Of a stretch of DNA of 64,000 bases, positions 43,338 through 53,239 are shown one piece after another. The translations under genes and the position numbers were made by a program. Each line of letters opens with the position of its first letter. The stretch's first letter is position 1. Source of the stretch: Aquimarina macrocephali JAMB N27 (GTDB lineage: Bacteria > Bacteroidota > Bacteroidia > Flavobacteriales > Flavobacteriaceae); contig NZ_JACA01000022.1 in the NCBI RefSeq assembly GCF_000520995.1, positions 62,001 to 126,000 of the forward strand, written 5' to 3'. The notes below the pieces were generated by a model that saw only the letters and a list, made by a program, of their open reading frames with translations, made no database searches and was not told the origin of the DNA.

Positions 43338-44297
43338 ATGGAAATACTAGAAAAGAAAATAGAACAATTAGAAGGGTCGGCAGGTAACCTAGCTGGAGTA
43401 TCTGTTCTTAAGGTAAATCCTTTGGAGAGTGAAGCAATTTATATTTTTAGAGAAGTAGTTGCACAGTTTGAAAAGCCAGTATTACTTTTTTCTGGAGGAA
43501 AAGATTCTATTACTTTAGTACGATTAGCTCAGAAAGCATTTTATCCCGGAAAAATTCCTTTCCCTCTATTACATATTGATACAGGACATAACTTTCCCGA
43601 AACTATAGAGTTCAGAGATCGATTAGTAGAAGAATTAGGTGTAGAACTTATTGTTCGCAATGTTCAGGATTCTATCGATCAAGGTAAGGTTGTAGAAGAA
43701 AAAGGAAAATACGCTAGCCGTAATAGTTTACAAACTACTACACTTTTGGATGCTTTGGAAGAATTTAAGTTTGATGCAGCTATTGGTGGAGCTCGTAGAG
43801 ATGAAGAAAAAGCTAGAGCCAAAGAACGCATATTCTCTGTTAGAGATGATTTTGGCCAATGGGATGAGAAAAACCAACGCCCTGAGTTATTTGATCACCT
43901 TAACGGAAAAATTGATTTAGGCCAAAATGTAAGGGTGTTTCCGATTAGTAACTGGACAGAATTAGATGTATGGAGTTATATCCAAAAAGAAGGAATCGAA
44001 ATTCCGTCTATATATTTTGCTCATACCCGTAAAACATTTGTAAGAGACGGGATGATTTGGTCTGCCGAAGATGATGTTGTGTATAGAGAAGACGATGAAG
44101 TGGTAGAAGAAAGAATGGTGCGTTTTAGAACTGTAGGTGATATGTCATGTACCGCAGCAGTGCTTTCTGATGCGATTACTATAGATAAAGTAGTATCAGA
44201 GATTAGAGAGTCTACAATTTCAGAACGAGGAGCTCGTATCGATGATAAACGATCAGAAGCTGCGATGGAAAAACGAAAACAACAAGGATATTTCTAG
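43338..44297 (+). CDS. cysD: Sulfate adenylyltransferase subunit 2
   Basis: 319 residues. The PP-loop SGGKDS is at 52-57, followed by HIDTGHNFPETIEFRD and, near the C-terminus, CTAAVLSDAITID. It adenylates sulfate to APS together with the GTPase CysN, encoded 123 nt further on. A palindromic repeat lies in this gap. Confidence 0.96.
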   Translation: MEILEKKIEQLEGSAGNLAGVSVLKVNPLESEAIYIFREVVAQFEKPVLLFSGGKDSITLVRLAQKAFYPGKIPFPLLHIDTGHNFPETIEFRDRLVEELGVELIVRNVQDSIDQGKVVEEKGKYASRNSLQTTTLLDALEEFKFDAAIGGARRDEEKARAKERIFSVRDDFGQWDEKNQRPELFDHLNGKIDLGQNVRVFPISNWTELDVWSYIQKEGIEIPSIYFAHTRKTFVRDGMIWSAEDDVVYREDDEVVEERMVRFRTVGDMSCTAAVLSDAITIDKVVSEIRESTISERGARIDDKRSEAAMEKRKQQGYF

Positions 44298-44312
44298 ATT
44301 GGCTTTTACCGT

Positions 44313-44354
44313 TCCAGTACTTTGTCTACGCTCAGTATAGACTTCGGCTGGAAT
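44313..44354 (+). repeat. Palindromic repeat between cysD and cysN
   Basis: Outer stem TTCCAG/CTGGAA (44313-44318 with 44349-44354), inner GTCTA/TAGAC (44325-44329 with 44339-44343). A related copy is in the metH leader at 55467-55510, with shared TTCCAGTA.TTTGTCT and CTGGAATCCA. Confidence 0.75.
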
Positions 44355-44420
44355 CCAAAGTAAAGTCAGAGTGTAATAATAATAACGAATATTACTCCAA
44401 AAGGAGAAACAATAACAGCT

Positions 44421-45668
44421 ATGGATGTATTAAAAATAGCAACAGCAGGAAGTGTAGATGACGGTAAAAGTACCTTAATCGGTCGTATTCTATATGATAC
44501 AAAATCATTAACGACAGATAAATTAGAAGCAATTGAAACCAGAAGTAAAGCCAACGGTTTTGATTACTTAGATTTTTCATTGGCGACAGATGGATTAGTA
44601 GCCGAGCGTGAACAAGGGATTACTATTGATGTTGCCCATATCTATTTTTCTACAAAAACCAAAAGTTATATTATAGCCGATACTCCTGGGCATATTGAAT
44701 ACACCAGAAATATGGTCACAGGAGCATCAACATCACAAGCCTCTATCATTTTGGTAGATGCTCGTAAAGGTGTAATAGAACAAACGTATCGTCACTTTTT
44801 TATCAATAACCTGCTAAGGGTTAAAGATGTGATTGTAGCTGTTAATAAAATGGATTTGGTAGATTTTTCTCAAGAGAAATACAAAGCTATTAAAGCCGAT
44901 TTTGAAACATTGATCGAAAAAAGCGATTACAAAGAACAAAATATAACGTTTATCCCGGTAAGTGCATTACAAGGAGATAATGTGGTAGATAAGTCTGAGA
45001 ATACTCCTTGGTATAATGGACAAACTTTACTAGAACACTTAGAGAAATTGGATGCACAAGATGTATATGAAAAAGCTCAGGTACGTTTTCCAATTCAAAC
45101 TGTGATTCGTCCTAAAAAAGATGAGTTTCATGACTTTAGAGGATATGCAGGTAAATTATATGGAGGTGACCTTTCGGTTGGAGATGAGGTAACAATTTTA
45201 CCATCGTTAACTACATCAAAAGTAAAAGAAATTTACTTCTTCGATCAAAAATTTGATACAGCCGGTAGAGGGAGTTCTTGTACAGTTACTTTAGAAGATG
45301 ATGTAAATGTAAGCCGAGGAGATATGATTGTGAAATCATCAGAAAAACCCCGAGTAGAAAAACAGCTCACAGCAACAGTATGCTGGATGGACAGTAAAGA
45401 TCTAAATCCAGGAACAAATTACTTTATACAAAGTGGAAGTAATCGGATTTTGGCAAAAGTGAAAAGTATAAACGGAACCATTGCAACTGATTTTTCTGGT
45501 GATGATACTTCAAAAAATGCTTTGAGTTTAAACGAAATAGGGAAAGTTCAGATACAGTTGAGCAAACCATTAGCAGTTGATTCTTATAGCAAGAATAAAG
45601 CTTCAGGATCATTTATATTAATAGATTCACAAACCAATACTACTTCAGGAGTTGGATTTATAGAATAA
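44421..45668 (+). CDS. cysN: Sulfate adenylyltransferase subunit 1 (GTPase)
   Basis: 415 residues. GTPase motifs: GSVDDGKST (10-18), DTPGH and NKMD. Drives APS formation by CysD. Length shows no CysC (APS kinase) fusion, unlike NodQ-type proteins of about 600 residues. Same direction as the whole operon. Confidence 0.96.
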   Translation: MDVLKIATAGSVDDGKSTLIGRILYDTKSLTTDKLEAIETRSKANGFDYLDFSLATDGLVAEREQGITIDVAHIYFSTKTKSYIIADTPGHIEYTRNMVTGASTSQASIILVDARKGVIEQTYRHFFINNLLRVKDVIVAVNKMDLVDFSQEKYKAIKADFETLIEKSDYKEQNITFIPVSALQGDNVVDKSENTPWYNGQTLLEHLEKLDAQDVYEKAQVRFPIQTVIRPKKDEFHDFRGYAGKLYGGDLSVGDEVTILPSLTTSKVKEIYFFDQKFDTAGRGSSCTVTLEDDVNVSRGDMIVKSSEKPRVEKQLTATVCWMDSKDLNPGTNYFIQSGSNRILAKVKSINGTIATDFSGDDTSKNALSLNEIGKVQIQLSKPLAVDSYSKNKASGSFILIDSQTNTTSGVGFIE

Positions 45669-45774
45669 ATATAAGTCATTCTTTATAGGAAGAAAAACAA
45701 AAAATTAGAATCATAAAACCATCATACAAAAGTCATAACTATGACCTTTTTTAAAGGCAGAAATACGAAAAAAG

Positions 45775-47865
45775 ATGCAAAGTTTTAGAACCGAAATAGA
45801 AAACCCAATTGTTCAAAAAGATGTTATAGAATTAGCTAATAAAATTGAGCAATTCCATAAGGGTAAGATTGATGAAGAAAAGTTTCGTAGCCTTCGTTTG
45901 GCACGTGGCGTATATGGCCAACGCCAGGAAGGAGTGCAGATGATTCGTATTAAGTTGCCATACGGTAAAGTGCTGAGTAATCAATTAAGACGTATTTGCG
46001 AAGTCTCTGATGAGTATTCCCGAGGGAGATTGCATATCACTACACGTCAGGATATACAAATTCACTATGTAGATTTAAATAGAACCCCAGAACTTTGGGC
46101 AGAGTTAGAAAAAGATGATGTGACGTTAAGAGAAGCTTGTGGTAATACAGTACGTAATGTAACCGCATCAGAAACTGCCGGAATTGATCCAAAAGAACCT
46201 TTTGATGTATCACCCTATGCCGATGCATTATTTCGTTTCTTTTTAAGAAACCCTATCTGTCAGGAAATGGGACGTAAATTCAAAGTTTCTTTTTCAGGAA
46301 CTGAAGAAGATACAGGACTATCCTATATGCATGATCTTGGCTTTATTGCTAAAATTGAAAATGGAGTTAGAGGATTTAAAGTAATGCTAGGCGGTGGATT
46401 AGGGTCGCAACCAAGACATGCAGATGAGTTGTATAGTTTCTTGCCATCAGAAAAGATTATTCCTTTGATGGAAGGAGTGCTGAGGATTTTTGATCGTCAT
46501 GGGGAACGAAAAAGTAGAGCCAAGGCAAGAATGAAGTTTTTACTTAAAGACATAGGAGTTGAAGCGTTCAAAGAATTAGTAGAAGCAGAACAAAACGCAA
46601 TAGAACAGAAAACTGTTGCGATTGATGCAGAAGCATATAAAACTTCAGTTCCAGTTGAAGTTGAAGCACCTCAAGTAGAAATCAAAAACCAAAAAACCTT
46701 TGATCTGTGGAAATCTACCAATGTAATAGCACAAAAACAAGAGGGGTATGTAGCCATAGGTATCAAAGTGCTATTAGGTGATTTTTATACTGATAAAGCT
46801 AGGTTACTAGCAGATTTAGTTGAGAAATATGCGGCGGGAGAAATAAGATTATCATTGCGCCAGAATATTTTGATCCCTTTTGTAAAAGAAGATATAGTAC
46901 CGTTTTTCTATCAAGAATTAGAAAAATTAGGATTTGTAGAATCTGGTTACAATAAAGCAGTAGATATAACCGCTTGCCCAGGAACAGATACCTGTAATCT
47001 TGGAATTGCAAGTAGTACAGGTATTGCCGAGGAACTAGAACGAGTAATCAAAACAGAATACCCTCAATATCTTGAAAAAGAAGATTTGGTGATCAAAATT
47101 AGTGGATGTATGAATGCTTGCGGGCAACACAATATGGCAAATATTGGTTTTCAGGGAATGTCTGTACGTACAAAGGATAAATTAGTTGCACCTGCATTAC
47201 AAGTATTATTAGGAGGAGGGAACTTAGGAGATGGTAATGGTCGTTTTGCGGATAAAGTAGTAAAAATACCAAGTAGAAGAGGGCCAGAAGCATTACGTAG
47301 AATTCTTAATGATTTTGAAGCAAATGCTAACGGTAAAACTTTTATAGACTATTATACAGCGCAAGGAGAAAAGTATTTCTATGATTTTCTTACCGATTTA
47401 TCTAATGTAGATAGTCTTACTCAAGAAGATTTTATTGATTGGGGAACAGAAGAGAATTATGTAAAGGCAATCGGAGTAGGAGAATGTGCAGGAGTAGTTA
47501 TAGATTTAATAGCTACTTTGTTCTTAGAAAGTGAAGAGAAAATAGAAAATGCGAAAATATCTTTTGAGAATGAGATATACTCTGATGCTGTATATCATGC
47601 ATATAGCTCATTAGTTAATTCTGCAAAAGCATTATTGTTAGCCGAAAACAAAAAAACAAATACACATGCAGGAATCATTCGTCAATTTGACGAAGAATTT
47701 GTAGCAAGTGGAAAAGTACAATTAGAAGGAACATTTGCAGATTTGATCTACCAACTTCAAAAAAATACGCCTACCAGAAATTTTGCAGTGGATTATATCA
47801 AAAGTGCAAAACAGTTTTTACAAAAAGTACAAGAGTTTAGAACTGTCGAAGTAGAAAATGCATAA
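45775..47865 (+). CDS. Siroheme sulfite/nitrite reductase with C-terminal HEPN-like domain
   Basis: 696 residues. The first ~530 are a ferredoxin-type sulfite/nitrite reductase with two half repeats; the [4Fe-4S]-siroheme cysteines are in CPGTDTCNLG (about residues 400-406) and SGCMNACGQH (about 445-449). The last ~160 are extra: the helix pair YHAYSSLVNSAKALLLAENK followed by THAGIIRQFDEEFVASG matches the HEPN pattern. In this operon sulfite is the probable substrate, with electrons from ferredoxin via the FNR encoded downstream. The HEPN role is unknown. Confidence 0.88.
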   Translation: MQSFRTEIENPIVQKDVIELANKIEQFHKGKIDEEKFRSLRLARGVYGQRQEGVQMIRIKLPYGKVLSNQLRRICEVSDEYSRGRLHITTRQDIQIHYVDLNRTPELWAELEKDDVTLREACGNTVRNVTASETAGIDPKEPFDVSPYADALFRFFLRNPICQEMGRKFKVSFSGTEEDTGLSYMHDLGFIAKIENGVRGFKVMLGGGLGSQPRHADELYSFLPSEKIIPLMEGVLRIFDRHGERKSRAKARMKFLLKDIGVEAFKELVEAEQNAIEQKTVAIDAEAYKTSVPVEVEAPQVEIKNQKTFDLWKSTNVIAQKQEGYVAIGIKVLLGDFYTDKARLLADLVEKYAAGEIRLSLRQNILIPFVKEDIVPFFYQELEKLGFVESGYNKAVDITACPGTDTCNLGIASSTGIAEELERVIKTEYPQYLEKEDLVIKISGCMNACGQHNMANIGFQGMSVRTKDKLVAPALQVLLGGGNLGDGNGRFADKVVKIPSRRGPEALRRILNDFEANANGKTFIDYYTAQGEKYFYDFLTDLSNVDSLTQEDFIDWGTEENYVKAIGVGECAGVVIDLIATLFLESEEKIENAKISFENEIYSDAVYHAYSSLVNSAKALLLAENKKTNTHAGIIRQFDEEFVASGKVQLEGTFADLIYQLQKNTPTRNFAVDYIKSAKQFLQKVQEFRTVEVENA

Positions 47866-47870
47866 AGAAA

Positions 47871-48641
47871 ATGATGAATACTAAAACACCAAAATTAACA
47901 GTAGTAGGAGCAGGTCCGGGAGATCCGGATTTGATCACTCTTAAGGCGATTAAAGCTTTAGAGTCTGCAGATGTGGTGTTGTACGATGCACTTATCAATG
48001 AAACCTTATTGGATTATGCATATAAAGCAGAGAAGATATTCGTTGGTAAAAGAAAAGGATGCTATGCATATCAACAAGAGCAGATTAATGAATTGATAGT
48101 AAGTAGAACCAAAAGCCATGGACATGTAGTGCGATTAAAAGGAGGAGATCCTTTTATTTTTGGACGCGGAGCAGAAGAGATTGATTATGTACAACAATTT
48201 GATATAGAAACCGATATAGTTCCGGGTATATCATCATCTTTAGCTGTTCCTGCATATCAAGGAATCCCATTAACAAAAAGAGGATCCTCAGAAAGTTTTT
48301 GGGTAATTACAGGAACCACAAAATCCCACAAATTATCACAGGACATATGCCTGGCAGCAAAATCAAATGCAACTGTGGTAATTTTGATGGGAATGAGTAA
48401 GTTGAATGAAATAGTTAGTATCTTTGCAGCCGAAAATAAGCAAGACATTCCGGTTGCTATTATCCAAAACGGAACTACAAAAAAAGAGAAGTTTGGATAT
48501 GGTACAATAGAGAACATTGAGGAAGTAGTTTTAGAAAAAGAATTATCCTCACCGGCAATTATTGTAATAGGAGAAGTAGTAAGCCAACGAGTTCGGCTAG
48601 CTTCGATTTATAATGAAGTTCGGGAAGAAATTGTATCTTAA
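47871..48641 (+). CDS. cobA: Uroporphyrinogen-III C-methyltransferase
   Basis: 256 residues. Signatures VVGAGPGDPDLITL (11-24), VLYDALINE and RLKGGDPFIFGRGAEE are exact. It uses SAM to make precorrin-2, the siroheme precursor needed by the reductase just upstream (5-nt gap). ATG at 47871 or 47874. Confidence 0.95.
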   Translation: MMNTKTPKLTVVGAGPGDPDLITLKAIKALESADVVLYDALINETLLDYAYKAEKIFVGKRKGCYAYQQEQINELIVSRTKSHGHVVRLKGGDPFIFGRGAEEIDYVQQFDIETDIVPGISSSLAVPAYQGIPLTKRGSSESFWVITGTTKSHKLSQDICLAAKSNATVVILMGMSKLNEIVSIFAAENKQDIPVAIIQNGTTKKEKFGYGTIENIEEVVLEKELSSPAIIVIGEVVSQRVRLASIYNEVREEIVS

Positions 48642-48662
48642 TAGTTCGGGACTAGCTTAAAG

Positions 48663-49256
48663 ATGAAAGAAAGAAATAATTTATATCCGGTTTTTTTAAA
48701 GGCTGCAAACCTTGAAATCCTAATAATAGGAGGAGGGAATGTAGCAGAAGAAAAGCTTACGTTCTTACTAAAATCTAGCCCAGATGCTAAGGTGACTATA
48801 GTATCGCCAATGTTTAGAAAAGATACAATAGCATTAGCAAAGAAGTTTGGAGTGGAAATGATACATAAAAAATATCACAAACGTTTTCTCAAAAGAAAAC
48901 ACATTGTGATTGCTACTACAGATGTTCCCAAAGTTAATATGCAAGTATATAAAGATTGCAGGAAACGAAGTATATTGGTTAATGTAGCAGACAATCCACC
49001 ATATTGCGATTTTTATATGGGTGCAATTGTCACCAAAGGTAATGTAAAAGTGGCTATTTCTACTAATGGGAAATCGCCAACAACAGCCAAACGATTACGT
49101 CAGTTTTTTGAGGAAGCAATACCTGAAAACATTGATGATTTAGTCAAAAATTTAAACGAGTACAGAAAAACAATAAAAGGTAATTTTGAAGAAAAAGTGG
49201 AGACATTAAACGAATTTACCAAAGGATTAATAGGAAAAAAAGAAGTTGAAAAATGA
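48663..49256 (+). CDS. Precorrin-2 dehydrogenase / sirohydrochlorin ferrochelatase
   Basis: 197 residues, the siroheme synthase N-terminal module (as in CysG/Met8). NAD site IIGGGNVAEEK (21-31) and NPPYCDFYMGAIVTKGNVKVAISTNGKSP further on are typical. It oxidises precorrin-2 and inserts iron. Its stop overlaps the next ATG by 4 nt. Also contains GKSPTTAKRLR, the usual family tail. Confidence 0.93.
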   Translation: MKERNNLYPVFLKAANLEILIIGGGNVAEEKLTFLLKSSPDAKVTIVSPMFRKDTIALAKKFGVEMIHKKYHKRFLKRKHIVIATTDVPKVNMQVYKDCRKRSILVNVADNPPYCDFYMGAIVTKGNVKVAISTNGKSPTTAKRLRQFFEEAIPENIDDLVKNLNEYRKTIKGNFEEKVETLNEFTKGLIGKKEVEK

Positions 49257-50308
49257 TCAAGACTGATATTTTAATAATCGGAGCGGGACCAACAGGGTTA
49301 TTTACTGTTTTTGAAGCAGGATTACTGAAGTTAAAGACGCATCTTATTGATGCCTTACCACAACCAGGTGGGCAATGCTCAGAAATATATCCCAAAAAAC
49401 CAATATATGATATTCCTGGATTTCCAGAAATACTAGCAGGAGAATTGGTAGATAACTTAATGGAGCAAATAAAACCTTTTAACCCTGGGTTTACTCTGGG
49501 CGAAAGAGCAGAAACTATCGAGAAATTAGAAGACGATACTTTTTTGGTAACTACCAATAAAGGAACGAAGCATAATGCGCCGGTAGTTGCAATTGCTGGA
49601 GGATTAGGTTCTTTCGAGCCTCGTAAACCACCAATTCCAAATATTACTGATTTTGAAGATAAAGGAGTAGCATATATTATACGTGATCCAGAAGTATATA
49701 GAGATAAACGAGTTGTAATTTCAGGCGGAGGAGATTCTGCTTTAGATTGGTCGATTTTCTTGGCAGATGTTGCTAGCGAAGTAACTCTAGTACATAGACG
49801 AAACGAATTTCGAGGAGCTTTAGATTCTGTAGAACGAGTAGCAGAACTTTCTAAATTAGGTAAAATAAACCTGATTACTGAAGCTGAGGTAAAAGAATTA
49901 AAAGGTGATGATCACATTACAGCCGTTGGTATAAAACATAAAACAAAAGGAGAAATTATTTTAGATACAGATTACTTCATCCCGTTATTTGGATTATCAC
50001 CAAAATTAGGACCAATAGGAGATTGGGGATTAGAGATCGAAAAAAATGCGATTAAAGTAGATAATTCATATGATTATCAGACTAATATCCCGGGAGTTTA
50101 TGCTATTGGTGATGTAAATACGTATAAAGGAAAACTAAAATTGATTCTTTCAGGTTTTCATGAAGCAGCGATTATGTGTCAGAGCGCTTACCAAAGAATT
50201 TTTCCAGATAAAAAGTATGTAATGAAATATACAACTGTTGGAGGAGTAGAAGGATTTGATGGAACTAAAAAAGAAGCTAAAAAAGAAGTGGTAAAAGCCA
50301 TTAATTAA
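49253..50308 (+). CDS. TrxR-like ferredoxin-NADP+ reductase
   Basis: 351 residues. FAD site GAGPTGL (10-16), PGGQCSEIYPKKPIYDIPG (the family's distinct motif without a redox CxxC), NADP site GGGDSALDW, and GVYAIGDVNTYKGK. It should feed electrons from NADPH via ferredoxin to the reductase encoded in the same operon. Last gene, followed by a strong terminator. Confidence 0.93.
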   Translation: MIKTDILIIGAGPTGLFTVFEAGLLKLKTHLIDALPQPGGQCSEIYPKKPIYDIPGFPEILAGELVDNLMEQIKPFNPGFTLGERAETIEKLEDDTFLVTTNKGTKHNAPVVAIAGGLGSFEPRKPPIPNITDFEDKGVAYIIRDPEVYRDKRVVISGGGDSALDWSIFLADVASEVTLVHRRNEFRGALDSVERVAELSKLGKINLITEAEVKELKGDDHITAVGIKHKTKGEIILDTDYFIPLFGLSPKLGPIGDWGLEIEKNAIKVDNSYDYQTNIPGVYAIGDVNTYKGKLKLILSGFHEAAIMCQSAYQRIFPDKKYVMKYTTVGGVEGFDGTKKEAKKEVVKAIN

Positions 50309-50330
50309 AAATAGATTTTACCATAAAAGC

Positions 50331-50376
50331 AAAACAGGTGCATACTGAAAAATCGGTTTCAGTATGCACCTGTTTT
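50331..50376 (+). terminator. Terminator of the sulfate operon
   Basis: Perfect 20-bp stem (50331-50350 with 50357-50376) and 6-nt loop, 22 nt after the FNR stop. Confidence 0.92.
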
Positions 50377-50556
50377 ATTTTGAATCCTGCCAACAAAGAT
50401 GTAGTTGCTTCAATATCTTGTTTGGATATTATCAAAAATGGTATAATAGATTATAAAACAGGTTGTACTTCTATGAAATGATGTGTTTTGTAGAAAAAAA
50501 TTTAAAACTCTGTTTTTTTTCTTTACCTATGGTTCTAATTTTTTTTAAACGTTCTT

Positions 50557-51684
50557 ATGAAAAAGCTATTTTTTATTCTTTCGATTGTTTTTTTATTAAT
50601 TGCTTGTAAAAATAAAACCGAAAAAAGTGTAGTCACTAAAAACAAAATACCTGTTTATGCATGGGCACAATTGCCCAAAGATGCATCAGATGAAGAATTA
50701 AAACATCAGTTTCAAGAATTAAAAAATAAAGGAATTGACGGCTTAATGTATTCTGCAGGCCATGATCCTTTAACTTATAAAAGGGTTGGTGAAATTGTAA
50801 AAGAAACAGGTATGGAGTTTCATGCATGGATACCTACCATGATACAAAACTCTAATCCAAAATTAAAACCAGAATGGTACGCCATTAATCGAAATGGTGA
50901 ATCTGCATATGATAAACCTGCATATGTTTCACATTACCAGTTTTTATGTCCTAATAAAGAAGAAGTTTATGATTTCCTCAAAAATCTATACAGTAGTGTT
51001 GCTGATGTAAAGGAAGTAGACGGAATTCATTTAGATTATATACGTTTTCCAGATGTAATTTTGGCAAAAGGATTATGGGAAAAATATGATTTAGTAATGG
51101 ATAAAGAATACCCTCAATTTGACTATTGCTATTGTGATAAATGTGTTCATGACTTTAAATCATTATCGGGTATTGATATTAAAGATGTTGAAGACCCTTC
51201 ACAAGTTAAAGAATGGAAACAATTTCGTTATGATTTGATAACTAAAACAGTGAATAGATTGGCAGATGTAGTACATGGTAAAAATAAAGAGATTAACGCA
51301 GCAGTGTTTCCAGGGCCGAATTCTATTGCAAAAAAACTAGTCAGACAAGAATGGGATAAATGGAATTTGGATGCATTTTTTCCAATGAATTATAATGACT
51401 TCTATCTGGGAGATACAAAATGGATTGGTGAACTTACTAAAGAGGAGGTAGCTGCTGTTAATGGTGAGAAACCTGTTTATAGTGGTTTGTTCATTTGCCC
51501 GAAACCTAAAAATAAAGCAAATGAAGCCGATCCCGAAAATCATGGTTTATTACCAGAAGAATTAGAAGCTGCAATTATTGAATCAATTCAAAATGGAGCA
51601 ACTGGTATTTGTCTTTTTACACCAAATAGAATGACAGATGAACATTGGGAAGTTTTGCAAAAAACAATTAATGCAGATTTTTAA
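50557..51684 (+). CDS. Lipoprotein glycoside-hydrolase-like protein
   Basis: 375 residues. Lipobox IACKNK near residue 17. A TIM-barrel layout is suggested by EVDGIHLDYIRFPDV, the mark of the GHL10-like/putative glycoside hydrolases, with YCYCDKCVHDF and INAAVFPGP, DAFFPMNYNDF and the late ENHGLLPEELEAAI. The glycan is unknown. The next gene starts 3 nt after its stop, so the two are a unit. Possible substrates are surface or environmental sugars. Confidence 0.78.
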   Translation: MKKLFFILSIVFLLIACKNKTEKSVVTKNKIPVYAWAQLPKDASDEELKHQFQELKNKGIDGLMYSAGHDPLTYKRVGEIVKETGMEFHAWIPTMIQNSNPKLKPEWYAINRNGESAYDKPAYVSHYQFLCPNKEEVYDFLKNLYSSVADVKEVDGIHLDYIRFPDVILAKGLWEKYDLVMDKEYPQFDYCYCDKCVHDFKSLSGIDIKDVEDPSQVKEWKQFRYDLITKTVNRLADVVHGKNKEINAAVFPGPNSIAKKLVRQEWDKWNLDAFFPMNYNDFYLGDTKWIGELTKEEVAAVNGEKPVYSGLFICPKPKNKANEADPENHGLLPEELEAAIIESIQNGATGICLFTPNRMTDEHWEVLQKTINADF

Positions 51685-51686
51685 AT

Positions 51687-52859
51687 ATGAGGATTGCTTC
51701 AATAGATATTTTTAGAGCTTTGACAATGGTTTTAATGATCTGGGTAAATGACTTCTGGACACTTACAGATATTCCTAAGTGGCTTCAACATGCCAATGCG
51801 AGTGAAGATTACATGGGATTTTCTGATATTATTTTTCCTTTGTTTTTATTTATTGTTGGTCTTAGTATTCCTTATGCAATCGAAAATAGACTTGCGAAAA
51901 AAGAAAGTAAATCTTTGATTGCTAAACATATATTGATAAGGTCTCTATCGTTGTTATTAATTGGAGTTTTTATGGTGAATTATGAAAATGCACACCATGA
52001 AAGTATTCTTATCGGGAAATATTTTTGGGGTTTACTTATGGCCTTTGCAATACTATTAATTTGGATGAATTGGAAAAAAAGTCCAATTCAAAAAAAATGG
52101 CATATTTATTTTCAAGTCTTAGGGTTTATTATACTTGTTTTTTTAGCAGTTATATACAATGGAGGTTCTCAGGGAGAAAGTTGGATGAAAACACATTGGT
52201 GGGGAATTTTGGGACTTATTGGTTGGGCTTATCTTATAAACGGGTTGGTTTATCTATATAGCAAGAGAAACATTACTACAATGGTTATTTTATGGGGAAT
52301 TTTTAATGTGCTTTCTATATTGAATCAGACTGATAAACTAATTTTTGAAAACGATATTATTACTTTGTTTTCTACATTATATACAGGTACTATTCCTGCA
52401 TTTACTACCGCTGGTATTGTAGCAACATTAGTATTTAAAAAGTTATCGGTGACAAATATAAAATGGTGTTATATAAGTTTAATAGGATTAGGAGTCCTAC
52501 ATATTGTTTTTGGAATGGTAACCCGGACTTATTGGGGTATTTCTAAAATACAGGGAACACCATCTTGGTTAGCTATCTGCACAGGAATAGGTTTTCTTAT
52601 ATTTACAATGTTGTATTATATCACAGATGTGAAAAAACAAACAAGTTGGGCAAAAATAATCGCTCCGGCAGGTACAACAACGTTAACATGCTACATGATC
52701 CCCTATCTCATATATCCAATTTATGTAATTACCAATATTAAGTTTCCTGATATATTAAACTCTTCTATTATAGGACTATTTATGTCTTTTGTTTTTTCTT
52801 TATTGGTAGTCATTTTTACAGGCTGGTTAGAACAAAAAAAATACAAACTAAAACTATAA
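51687..52859 (+). CDS. DUF5009/HGSNAT-type membrane acyltransferase
   Basis: 390 residues with about ten membrane helices. The N-terminal RIASIDIFRALTMVLMIWVND and MGFSDIIFPLFLFIVGLSIPYAIENR match DUF5009, related to the heparan N-acetyltransferase at 29400-30584. Likely acylates a sugar across the inner membrane; pairing with the glycosidase suggests a small glycan-processing unit. Confidence 0.82.
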   Translation: MRIASIDIFRALTMVLMIWVNDFWTLTDIPKWLQHANASEDYMGFSDIIFPLFLFIVGLSIPYAIENRLAKKESKSLIAKHILIRSLSLLLIGVFMVNYENAHHESILIGKYFWGLLMAFAILLIWMNWKKSPIQKKWHIYFQVLGFIILVFLAVIYNGGSQGESWMKTHWWGILGLIGWAYLINGLVYLYSKRNITTMVILWGIFNVLSILNQTDKLIFENDIITLFSTLYTGTIPAFTTAGIVATLVFKKLSVTNIKWCYISLIGLGVLHIVFGMVTRTYWGISKIQGTPSWLAICTGIGFLIFTMLYYITDVKKQTSWAKIIAPAGTTTLTCYMIPYLIYPIYVITNIKFPDILNSSIIGLFMSFVFSLLVVIFTGWLEQKKYKLKL

Positions 52860-53185
52860 TAAATCTTAGTAGTATCTAATTTTGGTAATTTCTTTTTATT
52901 AATTTTCATTACAGAAGCCTCTATACTATAGTAGTTGTGGGATAGTTATAGGTTTTTAGTGTAATCGATGTTTTCTTGTCCTGTTATTTCTCATTATATG
53001 GTATGTTTTTTGTTGGTTTAATTTTTACAAAATTGTATACTTATACGTTGATTATTATATAGGCATTTTTTATAAGATTCAGTATATTTGGCCTTTTAAA
53101 AAATCTTCATAATTACCAGTTTAAAGAAACAAGATATAGCTCCTAAATAGATGCTCTAAATAATTTAAAATAAAATATAAAGACC
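52860..53185. other. AT-rich intergenic region
   Basis: More than 300 bp without a gene; low-complexity AT-rich. No stable terminator was seen beyond the acyltransferase stop. It leads into the ferredoxin promoter. Confidence 0.45.
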
Positions 53186-53220
53186 TTGCATGAGACCTGT
53201 GTGGTCTTTGATTATATTTG
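53186..53220 (+). promoter_or_regulatory. Promoter of the ferredoxin gene
   Basis: TTG (53186-53188), 24-nt spacer, TATATTTG (53213-53220). Transcription should begin about 53227, 12 nt before the ATG. Spacer slightly longer than usual. The AAGACC/GGTCTT arms around it could form a stem. Confidence 0.55.
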
Positions 53221-53239
53221 CAGACAGAAATAAAAAGAT

